DNA from: Chondrus crispus
Lineage: Eukaryota > Rhodophyta > Florideophyceae > Gigartinales > Gigartinaceae
DNA: 64,000 nucleotides
NCBI RefSeq assembly: GCF_000350225.1
Contig: NW_005179389.1
Location: forward strand, 124,001 to 188,000
Reading direction: 5' to 3'
In this document: piece after piece, positions 52,718-63,089 of the stretch
How positions within the stretch are numbered: position 1 is the first letter of the stretch
How the letters are laid out: each line of letters starts with the position of its first letter
The notes under the pieces: model-generated
What the model saw: only the letters and a program-made list of their open reading frames with translations
Database searches by the model: none
Told to the model about the DNA's origin: nothing
Made by a program: the position numbers and the translations under genes

Positions 52718-54004
52718 AAACAACTTCGAAACCAAGAACGCCAATTTTGAAAGGCAACTTGATACTCAATCTGCATTATATTCTTCCGCTTTCTGCGTAT
52801 TCAAAGCAGCTATCCCTTTGTTCTGCAAGTTGCTACTGCCGGAAAAAGCACGTTACGGAAATAGTACTAAAGGTAGCTTTTTGGAAGTCCAATTTAATAT
52901 AAATTAAAAAAAAAGTTTTGCAAGATAGAGCTTCCCTCATATGACGACATCGCCGTCCTCATTATTGCACCTTTCCAATTCAAAGAAATAGACAGTAGTA
53001 CCAACCAGTGGTTCAGATAGAAATTGAACCGAACAAATGAAGCCTTGCCCTCGCGTTATTTCAGGACCTAGTCAGTCCGGAGTAATCGTCAAGTTTTGGT
53101 ATCCAAGTCGCTGTTATTTCAGGATCAAGACGACCCGGAGTAATCAGCCGATTGAATCTGCACTCGCGTGAGTCCACCCGCGGCGAGCCCCTGGGTCAGA
53201 ATTCAGGCGAACGGATTCTAAGACAGTTGTCTTAGTTGCAAGAAATTGCGTCCTCTCGGATAAAGCTAATGCTGATGTTTATTCTTTCTTCCCTTTCTTT
53301 TGAAGCTCTAAGCTATACTTCGAGCTACCTTATACGTAAATCAAGGGTACGTTACTCATGGGCTAGAAAGAAGAGTAGATAATTCCCCTTTTGGATTACA
53401 GTACCCAATGATGCGAATAGACGGTCCCTTAAATAAAAGTACATGCAGAGAAGAGAATTCCAATAATCTCACTAGGCATACCAGCAAATCAGGCACGTCA
53501 TAGGTCAACCACATCTTACTGATTTCTACTTCAGGTATCCTTAGTCAGCGACACTCATATGAGAACAAGCCAAGGTCGGATTGACACTAGTCGTATTTAC
53601 GTCTAACGATCTCAAAAGTACTTTTAGAAATGTGCCACGAATTTTTGATTACAGTATTTTTCTTAATTGAATGTACCGAGTGGCATTACAGTGGTTATGG
53701 CTCATTAGTGCCCACCCGTGTCGTAAGCACAATAAGTGCAGTACTCTCGATGTGCAATAATATGGAAGAAACTTCAAGTACTTTGCGCGTTCACCGTACA
53801 GTAGATCCTTGGTGTCTTTGCTTATGAAAATGTTCACAATCGCTGCGCTCTGTCGAAAGCTCAAGCACTTTTGTGTGTGTGGCCTGGAGATTTGATGAAT
53901 GGGAAGGTGCTGTGAGGGGGATATGGCGTTGACAGCACTACAGATATGGGCCTGTGAGCCATGCACGGCTCGCAGCTGGCTCTACACGTCGCGATCAAAC
54001 AGTA
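52718..54004. other. AT-rich intergenic DNA
   Basis: No gene recognised. It contains an imperfect duplication (53055-53087 and 53113-53145, GTTATTTCAGGA to CCGGAGTAATC, 58 bp apart), the dispersed motif CTCATATGAGAACAAGCC at about 53557, and a pogo-like CAGTAGATCC at about 53801. Confidence 0.5.
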
Positions 54005-54187
54005 ATGAACTCGTTAATCATAGTTTGCGTCCTCCTTTTCGTGTTCTGCGAGCCGATTGCATCCATAAAGGCACGCTTTGGCTTGCGCAATCCGGCAGGC
54101 GGGAAGGAAGATTGGGTTGACATGTCGAAACCGCATGTTTGCTGTGCTGCTACCTCTCAGCTTCTACCTCTCACCTCTGAGAAGTAG
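54005..54187 (+). CDS. Possible small secreted peptide
   Basis: A 60-residue frame from ATG. Residues 1-20 (MNSLIIVCVLLFVFCEPIAS) have the form of a signal peptide with a likely cleavage after Ser20. The mature part would be about 40 residues, basic then neutral, with a Cys pair (HVCCAATS). There is no known family. It lies at the start of the gene-like GC-rich region. Chance cannot be excluded without expression data. Confidence 0.3.
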   Translation: MNSLIIVCVLLFVFCEPIASIKARFGLRNPAGGKEDWVDMSKPHVCCAATSQLLPLTSEK

Positions 54188-54815
54188 TTCCCTCTTCGAT
54201 CGATCGGTCTGCCGGCGATCAGCATCCTCGGTGCGGGTAACAGAGATGGGCGCCGCAGGCACCGGGTAACAGGCGCGCACCCGGGGCCGCGCAACGGGCC
54301 AAATTGAGCACACGTGGGTATGCTAGCAGCGCTGTGGTGCCAAATCGCTCCAGGTTGCTTGATTTTGCCGCTCGACCAAATGTTACCCCCCATGTTACCC
54401 GCTGTGGCACGACGCGCCGGATGTGAAACAGGATGTGCAAATCTGGCCTGGGTCACCGGGCCGGATGTAGGTCGGATGCAGGGTAAAAAAAGAGTGATAG
54501 GAGCTCACAGGGTAGGAAAATAAAAAGGGCGATCACATTCTACAACTGGTAAATCTTGTAGGGGAGTTGTCGATGTGGCGATGGTTGAGGTATGAGAGGG
54601 GAAGGATACTAAGAATACTGGACTACAGTTGGCACTCCGGTGTACTATTTCGGTGGGCGGCGGCGGCCGCTCTGTGGCCTCGCCCGCCCTCCGGGTTGTC
54701 GGAATATAGCATAGTCAAGAGTCTTTCTCTACTGTGGTCACCCCTCGGCGGACGCCGAGGTTCCGGCGCTGGCGGCCTCTGCCGCCACAGCGGCGGCAGC
54801 GCTTAATGGGTGTGA
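54188..54815. other. GC-rich spacer upstream of the sugar-dehydrogenase-like gene
   Basis: No gene recognised. GTTACCC words recur (54394-54412), as they do near 59268-59288. The missing first part of the downstream gene is not visible here. Confidence 0.45.
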
Positions 54816-55903
54816 CGATGGGGGGGTGGTGTCGGACGAACGGTCTCCAATCATGACCACTCTGTGAATGGAGTGACGCTTGACCACTATGGAAACCTGC
54901 TGGTGACGGTCGGAGGAGGGACGAACGCGGGCGTAAGCCAGCCTGGTGACCCGCCCGGAGGTGTGCCAGACTCGCCGCCCTCGGGCGCGATGCTTCACGT
55001 ACCGATCATGAAGAGAAGGTTCAACGGAGAATTAGGTACAACCAGTACAAGAAGCCCGGGACCGCGCGCAAGGTCGGGGGAGACGTGTGGGTGTACGGGG
55101 CCGGACTGCGAAACTCGTTTTGCTCAGTGGCGCATTCGAACGGGCACATCTACGCGACAGATAACGGAGCGAACGCGAAGTTTGGTGCGCGGAGCACGAC
55201 CTGCAAGGGGGCCGGGCCGGTTGCTACCGAGCCGGACACGCTGAAGAGGGTGCGGCGCGGCGGGTTTCACGGGTACGCCAACCGGAACAGTGGGCGGTTT
55301 GACCGGTGGCAGTGCGTGCACCGACCACCGCAGAAGAAGATGCGTGGATACGAGCGGCACATCGAGACGTTGCAGTCAAGCACGGACGGGCTGATCGAGT
55401 ACACTGCGAACAAGTTTGGGGCGCAGATGCGGGGGGACTTGCTCACGAGCAAGTTTGCGGTGTCCGGGGCCGGGCAGGTGTTCCGCGTGCCGCTGAACCG
55501 GCGGGAAACGGTGCGGTCGGTGTTAGAGCTGACCAAGCACTCGGGGCTCACGGCGGCGATGTCGCCCACGGGCGGGGTGGTGATGCCTCGCGTATACCAG
55601 GGCAAGGTGGCCGTGCTGCTGCCCAACGAAAAGAACCTCGGGCGTCGGGTGGTGACGAGCGTCAACCCGTTTCGCGGGCCGAAGTGCGGCGGTAACGAGA
55701 TGACGGTGACCGGGTGGAATCTGCGCGGGCCGCTGACGGCGACGGTGGGCGGGAAGCCGTGCCGCCGGGTGGGCAACTTTAAAAAGGGGCGCAGCTTCAA
55801 GTGCGTGGCGCTGCCAGGAGAGGGGCGCGCGGCGGTGGTCGTCAAGCGGTTTGGCAAGCGCTCGCAGAGCTTCGGGTATGAGTACCTGTACTTGAAGGTG
55901 TGA
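54816..55903 (+). pseudogene. Sugar-dehydrogenase-like beta-propeller with C-terminal IPT/TIG domain, one frameshift
   Basis: The first part (open from 54816) reads GRTVSNHDHSVNGVTLDHYGNLLVTVGGGTNAGV, typical of glucose/sorbosone-dehydrogenase-type propellers. After a one-base shift near 55033 the frame to 55903 continues with VWVYGAGLRNSF, YATDNGANAKFG and more propeller blades. The last 85 or so residues (from TSVNPFRGPKCGGNEMTVTGWN) form an IPT/TIG domain with two Cys. Such proteins are usually secreted and act on or bind sugars. There is no signal peptide or start ATG in this stretch, so the 5' end is missing or on another exon. The single shift may also be a sequencing error near the assembly gap. 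Confidence 0.65.
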
Positions 55904-56348
55904 GCGGGGTGCCTGTAGATAGGACGCGGGAAGCGGGAGCGCGGGGGGGACTTTTTTGTTGTTGTTGTTGGGGAATGTCTCTCGGCTGTGGTGATGGCGA
56001 CATGAAGAATCGACGAGCGTACAGAAAGAGTAGTCCAGCGATGTACTAACTACAGTAAATTTTAATTTATTTTATCAGTGTTGGGGCGCCACAATTGGTG
56101 CGCGGGGCACACTCTCTCCCTCCCGCCCCGTGCTGGCGTCACCCTCTGACTCACCGTCCCTGTGGACTTTTGCCCGGGAGGCGTGTGAGCGACGGCGGGT
56201 GACGATGCCGGGTGACGACGCCGGGTGACAGGCGAGCTGCTGCGGCGGCAAAGCTCCTGTTTGTCGCGCGGGGTCTTGCGGGTGGTGGGTGCTCATACGC
56301 AGGTGCGGCGGGGCGCGCGGAGTCCCATGGAATCCACGGGCGCGGCGA
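55904..56348. other. 3' flank of the propeller gene
   Basis: A (GTT)n run (about 55958-55970) and an A/T-rich block with AATTTTAATTTATTTTAT (56056-56075) follow the stop; the latter could serve in 3'-end formation. The minus-strand frame across the gap is Arg/Ala/Pro-rich and unconvincing. Confidence 0.4.
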
Positions 56349-56452
56349 NNNNNNNNNNNNNNNNNNNNNNNNNNNNNNNNNNNNNNNNNNNNNNNNNNNN
56401 NNNNNNNNNNNNNNNNNNNNNNNNNNNNNNNNNNNNNNNNNNNNNNNNNNNN
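56349..56452. other. Assembly gap (104 N)
   Basis: A run of N joins two contigs. The distance and the continuity of flanking sequence are unknown, so reading frames across it are not meaningful. Confidence 0.99.
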
Positions 56453-57179
56453 TTTTTTCTCCAAATCAGTAAGGAATGTGTCGAGTGGTTGGACAAGTAG
56501 GACGGGACGGGCGTAGGTGGGGCGGGAGAGGGTGCGGCGCGGCGCGCGATGCGCGGCGCGAGGAGGGGGGGCAGAGCCGCGATGGTTGCGCGGGTGTGCG
56601 CGCACAATGCACGAGGTTTTACGAGCCATTCTACTTATAGAGAGACTCTATTCTACATGAGCAATAGAATTGGAACAGCGGGTCGGCTAACAGAGCATTC
56701 AGCCCGTTGCGGAGGCGCCCAGTACCATCACTACGTTCTTGGATGGGGCCTGCGGGACATGATGATGCAGTTTGGATGAACGGACCTTCAAGAGATGATC
56801 AAATATCTTGGTTTCGACGACAAGATTAATGAGAATCCATACGACAAGCTGGGTTTTACTTGCATTTGATACTTAGTTTTACAATACGTTAATACAGTAA
56901 AGTGGCTATTGCGTGCTAGGGGACAGGGTCGAGCGCGGAAGACTGTCGACGGAGGATTGAGTTGGTCGGCTCGGCGCACTGTGATAAATCAGAGTTGCCG
57001 CGAGGGCCGTGAGCTCGGCGGAGAAGGAGAGTGGGCGCGCGGAAGAGGCAGAGAAGGCTATCAGTATCTGGGAGGCCGGTTAGCAGCTTGGGACGTCAGC
57101 GGGTGAGGGGGGAGGCCTCGTTTTGGCATCTGAGTCGTGTCTTTCTGCGGATGGAGAAGTTGGACGGTCGGAGGACGCG
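56453..57179. other. Spacer after the assembly gap
   Basis: Purine-rich GC tract followed by mixed sequence. No gene was recognised. A 76-codon frame at 56549 has no signals. Confidence 0.4.
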
Positions 57180-57569
57180 ATGGGTGAGGGAGGTGCGTCG
57201 TCGGCAGCCTCGCCTTCATTGCAGGGGAGATTCATAAGATTCCCTAGCAGCGTTGGGATTTTTACTGAGTGTGGAGGCTGCGGGGAGCGCATCGCGTTTG
57301 CGCAGGGCATTGGGGGCTTGGTGAGGAAGAGGCGCGCAGGCGCAGAAGGGGGGAAGCAAGGCGAGAAGGAGCGGGACGAGCCGCACGGCAAGGGAATGGA
57401 AGGCGGCGAGGTCTCACTACAGCGCAATTTGTTCAAGGTGTGTCACCACTCTAGCCAGAAGCCCGTGACGATTGTCATTAGTGAGAGGATAAACGTCACT
57501 CATGCTGCAAAATGGTTCAATTTTTGTTTCCTCAGTCTTGAAGCCTACTCGCCTGAAACAGAGACATGA
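57180..57569 (+). CDS. Hypothetical protein with a CxxC pair
   Basis: The frame is open from 57123; the first ATG is at 57180, giving 129 residues. Residues about 17-40 read RFIRFPSSVGIFTECGGCGERI, which resembles the N-terminal Cys-pair segment of CWC16/Yju2-type splicing factors (R-F-x-C-x-x-C-x-x-x-I). The middle is Lys/Glu/Gly-rich and probably disordered. The second CxxC expected in that family was not found downstream in frame. It may be a truncated gene, a first exon, or chance. Confidence 0.3.
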   Translation: MGEGGASSAASPSLQGRFIRFPSSVGIFTECGGCGERIAFAQGIGGLVRKRRAGAEGGKQGEKERDEPHGKGMEGGEVSLQRNLFKVCHHSSQKPVTIVISERINVTHAAKWFNFCFLSLEAYSPETET

Positions 57570-58261
57570 ACTTGCGGGCAAAGCGACCGGGAGGCCTACG
57601 TTCACAGCCACTCACGGATTTGACTCATTGTTAATGCGTTTTCACTCGTGTAGAATAGGGTTCAAAAACAGAAGTCGGGGGTGCTCGGCGTTTTGCTGTT
57701 ATCGTTGATATCTGGCCCTCACTTGTCGACCCTCCTGGCGTGGTAAACTCTCACAAATACACCCCTCTACGCAGTGAAAGGGCTCCATGCGACAGCCCAT
57801 ACGGACCACCATTCTGGACATAAGTTTTTCGAGGGTATTGCGGAGATACTACATCTTGGAGAAGCAGCTTGAGCTGCCTTCCACAGAAGCTTCCCATTTC
57901 ACGCATTCAATAAGTCGCAGGGCACGGAAGGGCGGGCTGGTACACGGGGCAGGTCGAGGGGGCAAGAGGCGACGAATACAGGAGAGGTAGCGGAGAGAGC
58001 GGGGGATGGCAGCGGCGACGGTGGAGCGGTAGGTGCGGGGAGACGAGCGGAGGAGAAGGAAGGAGCAGGCGGGGTGGGAAGCGGCGAGAAAGCGGGGTTG
58101 GACACGCGTCCTGGGGCAGTGGAGGGCCTCCGTTGCCGCTGGTCGCGCTCGAGTTGCTTGCTCCGAACGCGCATGGCGCGACCACTGTCGCCTGCAGCTG
58201 AAAATGACGTTGTCTGCTTCTTGGTCATGTGTGCGTCTGTGCGGCGGCGGGGAAGGCGGCG

Positions 58262-58500
58262 ATGGCGGCACGCGTGGAGGTGCGGGGGGCGAGCGCGGAA
58301 CCAGGTGAGCGCGAGGCGGAGCAGCGAGAGGAAGAAGGTGCGGGAGGCGCGGAAGACATCGTGGAGCGCGAGAACGAGCGGCTAATGCGGCGGGCGAGGA
58401 CGCTCGCGGAGAGGGTGCAGGTGCTGATGGGGGTGGCGAGGCGAGGCGGGGCTGGGTGGAGACGGGGGAGGAGATGTGGAAGAGAGAGCGGCGGCTACCT
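58262..58500 (+). pseudogene. Possible Bet1-like SNARE fragment
   Basis: From ATG at 58262 an Ala/Glu-rich lead is followed by ERENERLMRRARTLAERVQVLMGVA, which fits the start of a Bet1-type SNARE helix (E-N-E-R-L, then heptads). A second piece of helix (GEEMWKRERRL) lies in another frame. No transmembrane segment follows. Similarity is short and low-complexity, so this stays tentative. Confidence 0.25.
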
Positions 58501-59127
58501 CGACGACGGCGGCCGCGCCGCCACGACGGCGCCGGTAGCGACGCCGGACTTCTCCAGGAAGACGGGAACGGTCTCGGTGGCCGGCGTGAATGCGAGGCGC
58601 AGCTCGGTCTCCACCCACGTGCGGAAGGCGGCCGTGCGGATGTAGCTTGTATGGCTTAACCATTCGAGAATGTTTTTCACACACACGCTCGGTAAGATAA
58701 AGCGATCTCTGGTCTCTACTTACGCCCTCTCATCTTGGAAGTGCCCCTTCATCTTGAAGCTTACCAAAGCAGAACTCGGACTCAGGTGAGTCATGGACGT
58801 CTGCCCCAAATCAAGCCAAAAGTGGTCCTCATCCGCCGAAGCGGGTAGTATCGCTAGGAGAGCGGGTAGATGCCGGGGAAGTCGGGCAGCCGGCGCCCGT
58901 GGAGACGATGGCGACGAGGACCGGCTTTCCGTCGGCGTCGTACTGCAGCAACGGGCCGCTAGAGTCGTCCTGAGACGAGTCGCAGCCGCCGTCGAGGTAG
59001 TTGGCGCAGAGCTGGGAGTCCTCCAAGAAGGCCTGGTACGAGCGGGCGCACAAGCTGTTGCGGACAACCGGGACGTCGACCTGGGGCAGGCGCTGGCGCT
59101 GGTCTTAGGTCTCCTCCTCCGTGCAAT
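58495..59127 (-). pseudogene. Trypsin-family serine protease, C-terminal relic
   Basis: Reading minus, QVDVPVVRNSLCARSYQAF, QLCANYLDGGCDSSQ and DDSSGPLLQYDADGKPVLVAIVS match the second half of S1 proteases. The active-site GDSGGP reads DDSSGP (58952-58969) with the nucleophile Ser kept. After a frame change PDFPGIYPLS is readable, and further left (near 58620-58670) TSYIRTAAFRTWVETEL matches the C-terminal helix. A TAA lies about 18 bp upstream of the readable part. His and Asp of the triad are absent. About 140 bp of unrelated DNA or an intron separates the last two pieces. Confidence 0.62.
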
Positions 59128-62044
59128 GCGCAGACTGCAGGGCTCATGAATGCCGGCCAAATTTTTTAATAGGTGTTTTAATAATCTATTAAATAATGTC
59201 TAGATTCATGAATGTCAACAATTTTAATTTTTGGCAGTGGCCCGCTGGTATGGGGCGTATGAGCTGTTACCCGCTGCATGTTACCCGTGCTCACGGATCA
59301 TAGCATCCTACCAAGCCACGGCGGGAGCATCTGTCCAGATAATCCGACACGTGTACAACTCTTGTTCCGGCTCATAAGGGTGCAATACTGTCGATCAAAT
59401 AAGGCCTTGGGTTGGTGCGCGGTCTCCTCGTCACCGGACGAGGGGAGTTGCTCACGAGAGCAGCGCGATGACGAAGTTGCGGCAATGGCACAAACAACTT
59501 TTTATTCCGGGGTGTCTTTTTTTCTCTCTCTCTTTCTGACGACATCTACCTCCCTTCTATAAAGATCTAGCAGCGCTGTCAGTAGTTGTCTGTTTGTAGC
59601 GAAAAACAGTATCAGGCTCTTGACCTTTCGCAAGTCTACTTCTAACTCCATAGGACATCTTTTTCTCTTCCCCAAATCCCTACTGTCTCGCTTCTTTCTA
59701 AAGAGGAATTTCATAATTGTAGTGCAGCCCTGAAGGGTCGCTGGATCAGAAACGGATCAACGATCTGGTTCTTGATGGAATTAATTCAACTTGTCGTAGC
59801 TTCATCGACAAATACTGGGCAAATGCATTGTCCAAATGTGCATTAATGAGGCTCCCCCTGTATTGCAAAAGAGTACTTCATTCTTTTGCAATGCCAGTCG
59901 ATACACGTGCCCATCTATAGTTTACAACATCCGGAATCCATTCCCTACTGTTTCCAGGATCACCCGCTGTTATTCTGTTTGTCGATGCCAGACTTCTGCG
60001 GGGAATGAGTTGTAAAGTTTACGTTGACACATTCTGCACCATCACGCCCCGTGCTACGTGTCCACGTAGTCAGATGGACAGGGGACTGATGTCAGCGCTG
60101 TCAACAGAGCATTCTGGCTGGGGAAATATATTTGATTATACGAAGGGTAGAAAGTATTTCAAATAAAATGATGGCACGGTCGGCACTGTAGTGCAGGAAC
60201 GATGGGGCAGTCCTTACTGTCTGGGCCTGCTCTCTCAACACTAAGTCTACTGGTCTCACGCCGGCGGGTGTGAGCCTGCGCGTGTGGTACGTGTGCTATG
60301 TGTGCACGTGTCTGGGTATTGTCACAGGCACTTCCGGGCCCCGGCACCTCCGGGACATTTGCATACACCCGGTACGTGCAACTCTACCAACCACATGCAT
60401 TTATCGGGGGATGATCGTACGTCCGTACAGGGTACACACTACTGTAGTACAATATTCCGTACTGTCGGACAGTGGTTTGGGCGAAGGGCCCAACCACTAC
60501 GCAGGTTCCTTCAAGACGGCGCTAAGCACGTTCTCTTCCCCCATCCAGCCGGAATTCACGCTGTCTAGCCCAATCACCGCGTTCGATATCTGGACCTACA
60601 CATGAATGCCACTCATGAATGCCGTCTTAACACGCAACAAGGAAAGGCTCCGGATAGCCGGCTGACTTTCCGCTGCCCAAGTCGTACGGAATTCTTCAGC
60701 TTTGTGTGTAAAGCTCTCCAGGTGACAAGTGACCCCGGGTGAGGCGTATTTGCAGTTTCCCGTTTTCTTAACTTATCCATGTTCGGCAAGAATTGATATT
60801 TCCCATTTGTATCGTCTCCTTCGCTATCGGAACTGCATTCTGCTTTGCGACAGGCCTCGTCCTGTGGTCTCGTGATTGATTTTTGAAGTCAGCGGAGAAA
60901 GTGAGTTCAAGCAGGCTTCTACCTTGTTTCTGCAGCACCTGCGAAACCAAATGCGCAGTGTAAAGACGCAACAGGTACCCTAGGGTAGTTAGGGTATCAG
61001 GGAGCTGCACTGAGATTAGGGGATTAGATTTTGTGTTTCAGTGCTTACAAACTGCTATCCTGAAGACATCGCGATTAGAGGGATTTGGCCCGTAACGAAC
61101 GGTGAATAGCTCCGTGCATACGAGGAGGCCCTGACACAAAGGAGGCTAGCGGCGAAGCGAGCTCGTAGTATGCAAAAAAATGATTTTTGAGGCCTTCAGA
61201 AATATTATATTTTCGAGCACAGGGGTGGGTAATCAGTCCGCCACAAAAGATGTGCCCGCACGGTATCGACGTGAGTTTGTGAGTAAATCAATTATTTTTG
61301 CGACGCCGGAGGATGTCCTTACATGACGTATACTGTAATGAACTTTAGTACTGTAAGGGAAGTGTACGTGGTTTCTTTGATTGCACGCCCAATCATGCAT
61401 CGTCCGCTCCGAATCCACTTTCACTCTCACACACTCTCGACCGCCTCGAATAAGTTCCTGCGTGCTGTAACAACAAAATGAACAGAGAAGGGTATCATAT
61501 CTTGTCTACCGGCTGACGGGGACATACGCGCCGTGACAGCGGCGACAAACGCGGAAGGGCTTGGTGGGGTTCAGCGCAGTGCAAAAATTGCAGATGTCTG
61601 CACTACTGCCGAGAATGTCTGCACCACCGTGCAGACAATAATCAATCCAACAATTTTACTCCATCCCACTGTAATTATCATGGCTGACAGTTGCGGAAGC
61701 AGCCGGTAGACAAGCATACAGTATTGTCTCCTCGCTACATCGTCCAGACACGTTGCCTCGTGCTGCGATATGAGGCCCTCGGCAAGCCTCGGTGCTCATA
61801 TCTGCACTCGGCGCGTGTCTGCACTCGAATCGAGGCGACAACCCCTACATGTTATGATACCCTTCTCTGTTCTGGGTGGCTCAATTATACAGTACACAGT
61901 TGTTGTTGTATCTTACACGTGTATATACCCCCTACACGGTATTTAACACCGTCGTCGCTCCTTCCCTCAGTAAAGGTCTTGAGTCTCTCCTACAGTTGTG
62001 ACACCAGTAAAAATTGTCATATTTGTATTATTATTATTTTTCTC

Positions 62045-62102
62045 AAAAAAGGGTCAGTTCTGAAAAATAACTCATATTTTTTTTCAGAATTGACCCTTTT
62101 TT
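62045..62102. repeat. Foldback with 23-bp arms
   Basis: AAAAAAGGGTCAGTTCTGAAAAA and its counterpart on the right pair at 22 of 23 positions around a loop of about 12 nt. The arms contain GGGTCA-TTCTG. It may be a tiny foldback element or a transcribed hairpin. Confidence 0.88.
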
Positions 62103-62832
62103 TGGGATTGAGCCTCCCGGAAGGGTACAGTATTCTAGAGGTAGAGTGCTCTTCAGTGTACGTATAATACTCTAGCCAAGTCGCCTCATGTGTATGACTT
62201 CCAACCACAAAGGCTTTCTGAGTTTTCCTTGTGATGTATGCTTGCATGCGTTCCCGCGATGAACCCATGCAGGCAGAGAACGCGGGGCATGCCGGAGTCG
62301 TATCATAGACGCGCAAGGGCGGCGTAAGGCTTTCAACTCAGTGCGCCACTCACGCAATCATGCAAAAGCCTCTCGCCAGTTCACATGAGTTGGAGAAAAT
62401 ACTTCTTGCCTCGCATAGGAATTTTTGTACGGTCCGAACTAGGTGTCACTTCTTTTGCTTTCAAAGACCAACTGCTGTTGAGTGAAGCCTTCTGCGTAGC
62501 CTTCGTGTGAAACAGTCTGCCGATATGGAGCTCTGTATTCCCTTTGCTGTCTTGGTCTTCCTTGTCGATCACACAATCGATGTTCTCCTTGTCACACAAC
62601 AATAACCATTGCGTGATCGGAAGGTCATGAGATTCTCTCTCACCACATACGTGCACGTCACAATTACAGTATTCCTCCTCTAAAGGGTAAAACACAACGT
62701 CTGGAACACTGTAACTTGCTGCAGGGAGCCCCACTGTACTCCCTGCTTATATCCGTAATTAGTATGTCTACACCCCCATGCCCGACTCTTTAGAAGCGTA
62801 ATGCACATTAATAGGGGGCTGTAGTACATCAC

Positions 62833-62858
62833 TATACTGTACAACCAAGTACAGTATA
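62833..62858. repeat. Perfect 10-bp inverted repeat
   Basis: TATACTGTAC (62833-62842) and GTACAGTATA (62849-62858) with a 6-nt loop, followed at once by another ATACTGTAC. Confidence 0.9.
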
Positions 62859-63089
62859 ATACTGTACATCGATTCCATGGACCTTATAACTTGATAATGA
62901 AGCGCAGGACAGTATCGCCCTTTCGGGAATATAGATAACATTCTGCTGAAAGACAGCAACATCGCACCTAATATCTTTGTCTACAAATAGAGACATTCGG
63001 CCATTTCCGGACGAACCGACCAAGGGCTACTTGAATCGAATTGTCAGAGCAACGCACTTCTCAAATTCTCCGTCAACTTCACCTTTAAG

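Larger units (their letters stand above)
59280..63089. other. Intergenic DNA with foldback sequences
   Basis: No gene recognised in 3.8 kb. Structures noted: inverted repeats at 62045-62102 and 62833-62858, frequent TACTGTA/TACAGTA words (for example near 60180, 60440, 61330 and 62130), and TCATGAATG words at 59144, 59204, 60602 and 60614. Confidence 0.5.

Noticed and set aside
56075..56629. 184-codon minus-strand frame
   Set aside because: It crosses 104 N and is Arg/Ala/Pro-rich on both sides; nothing supports it.
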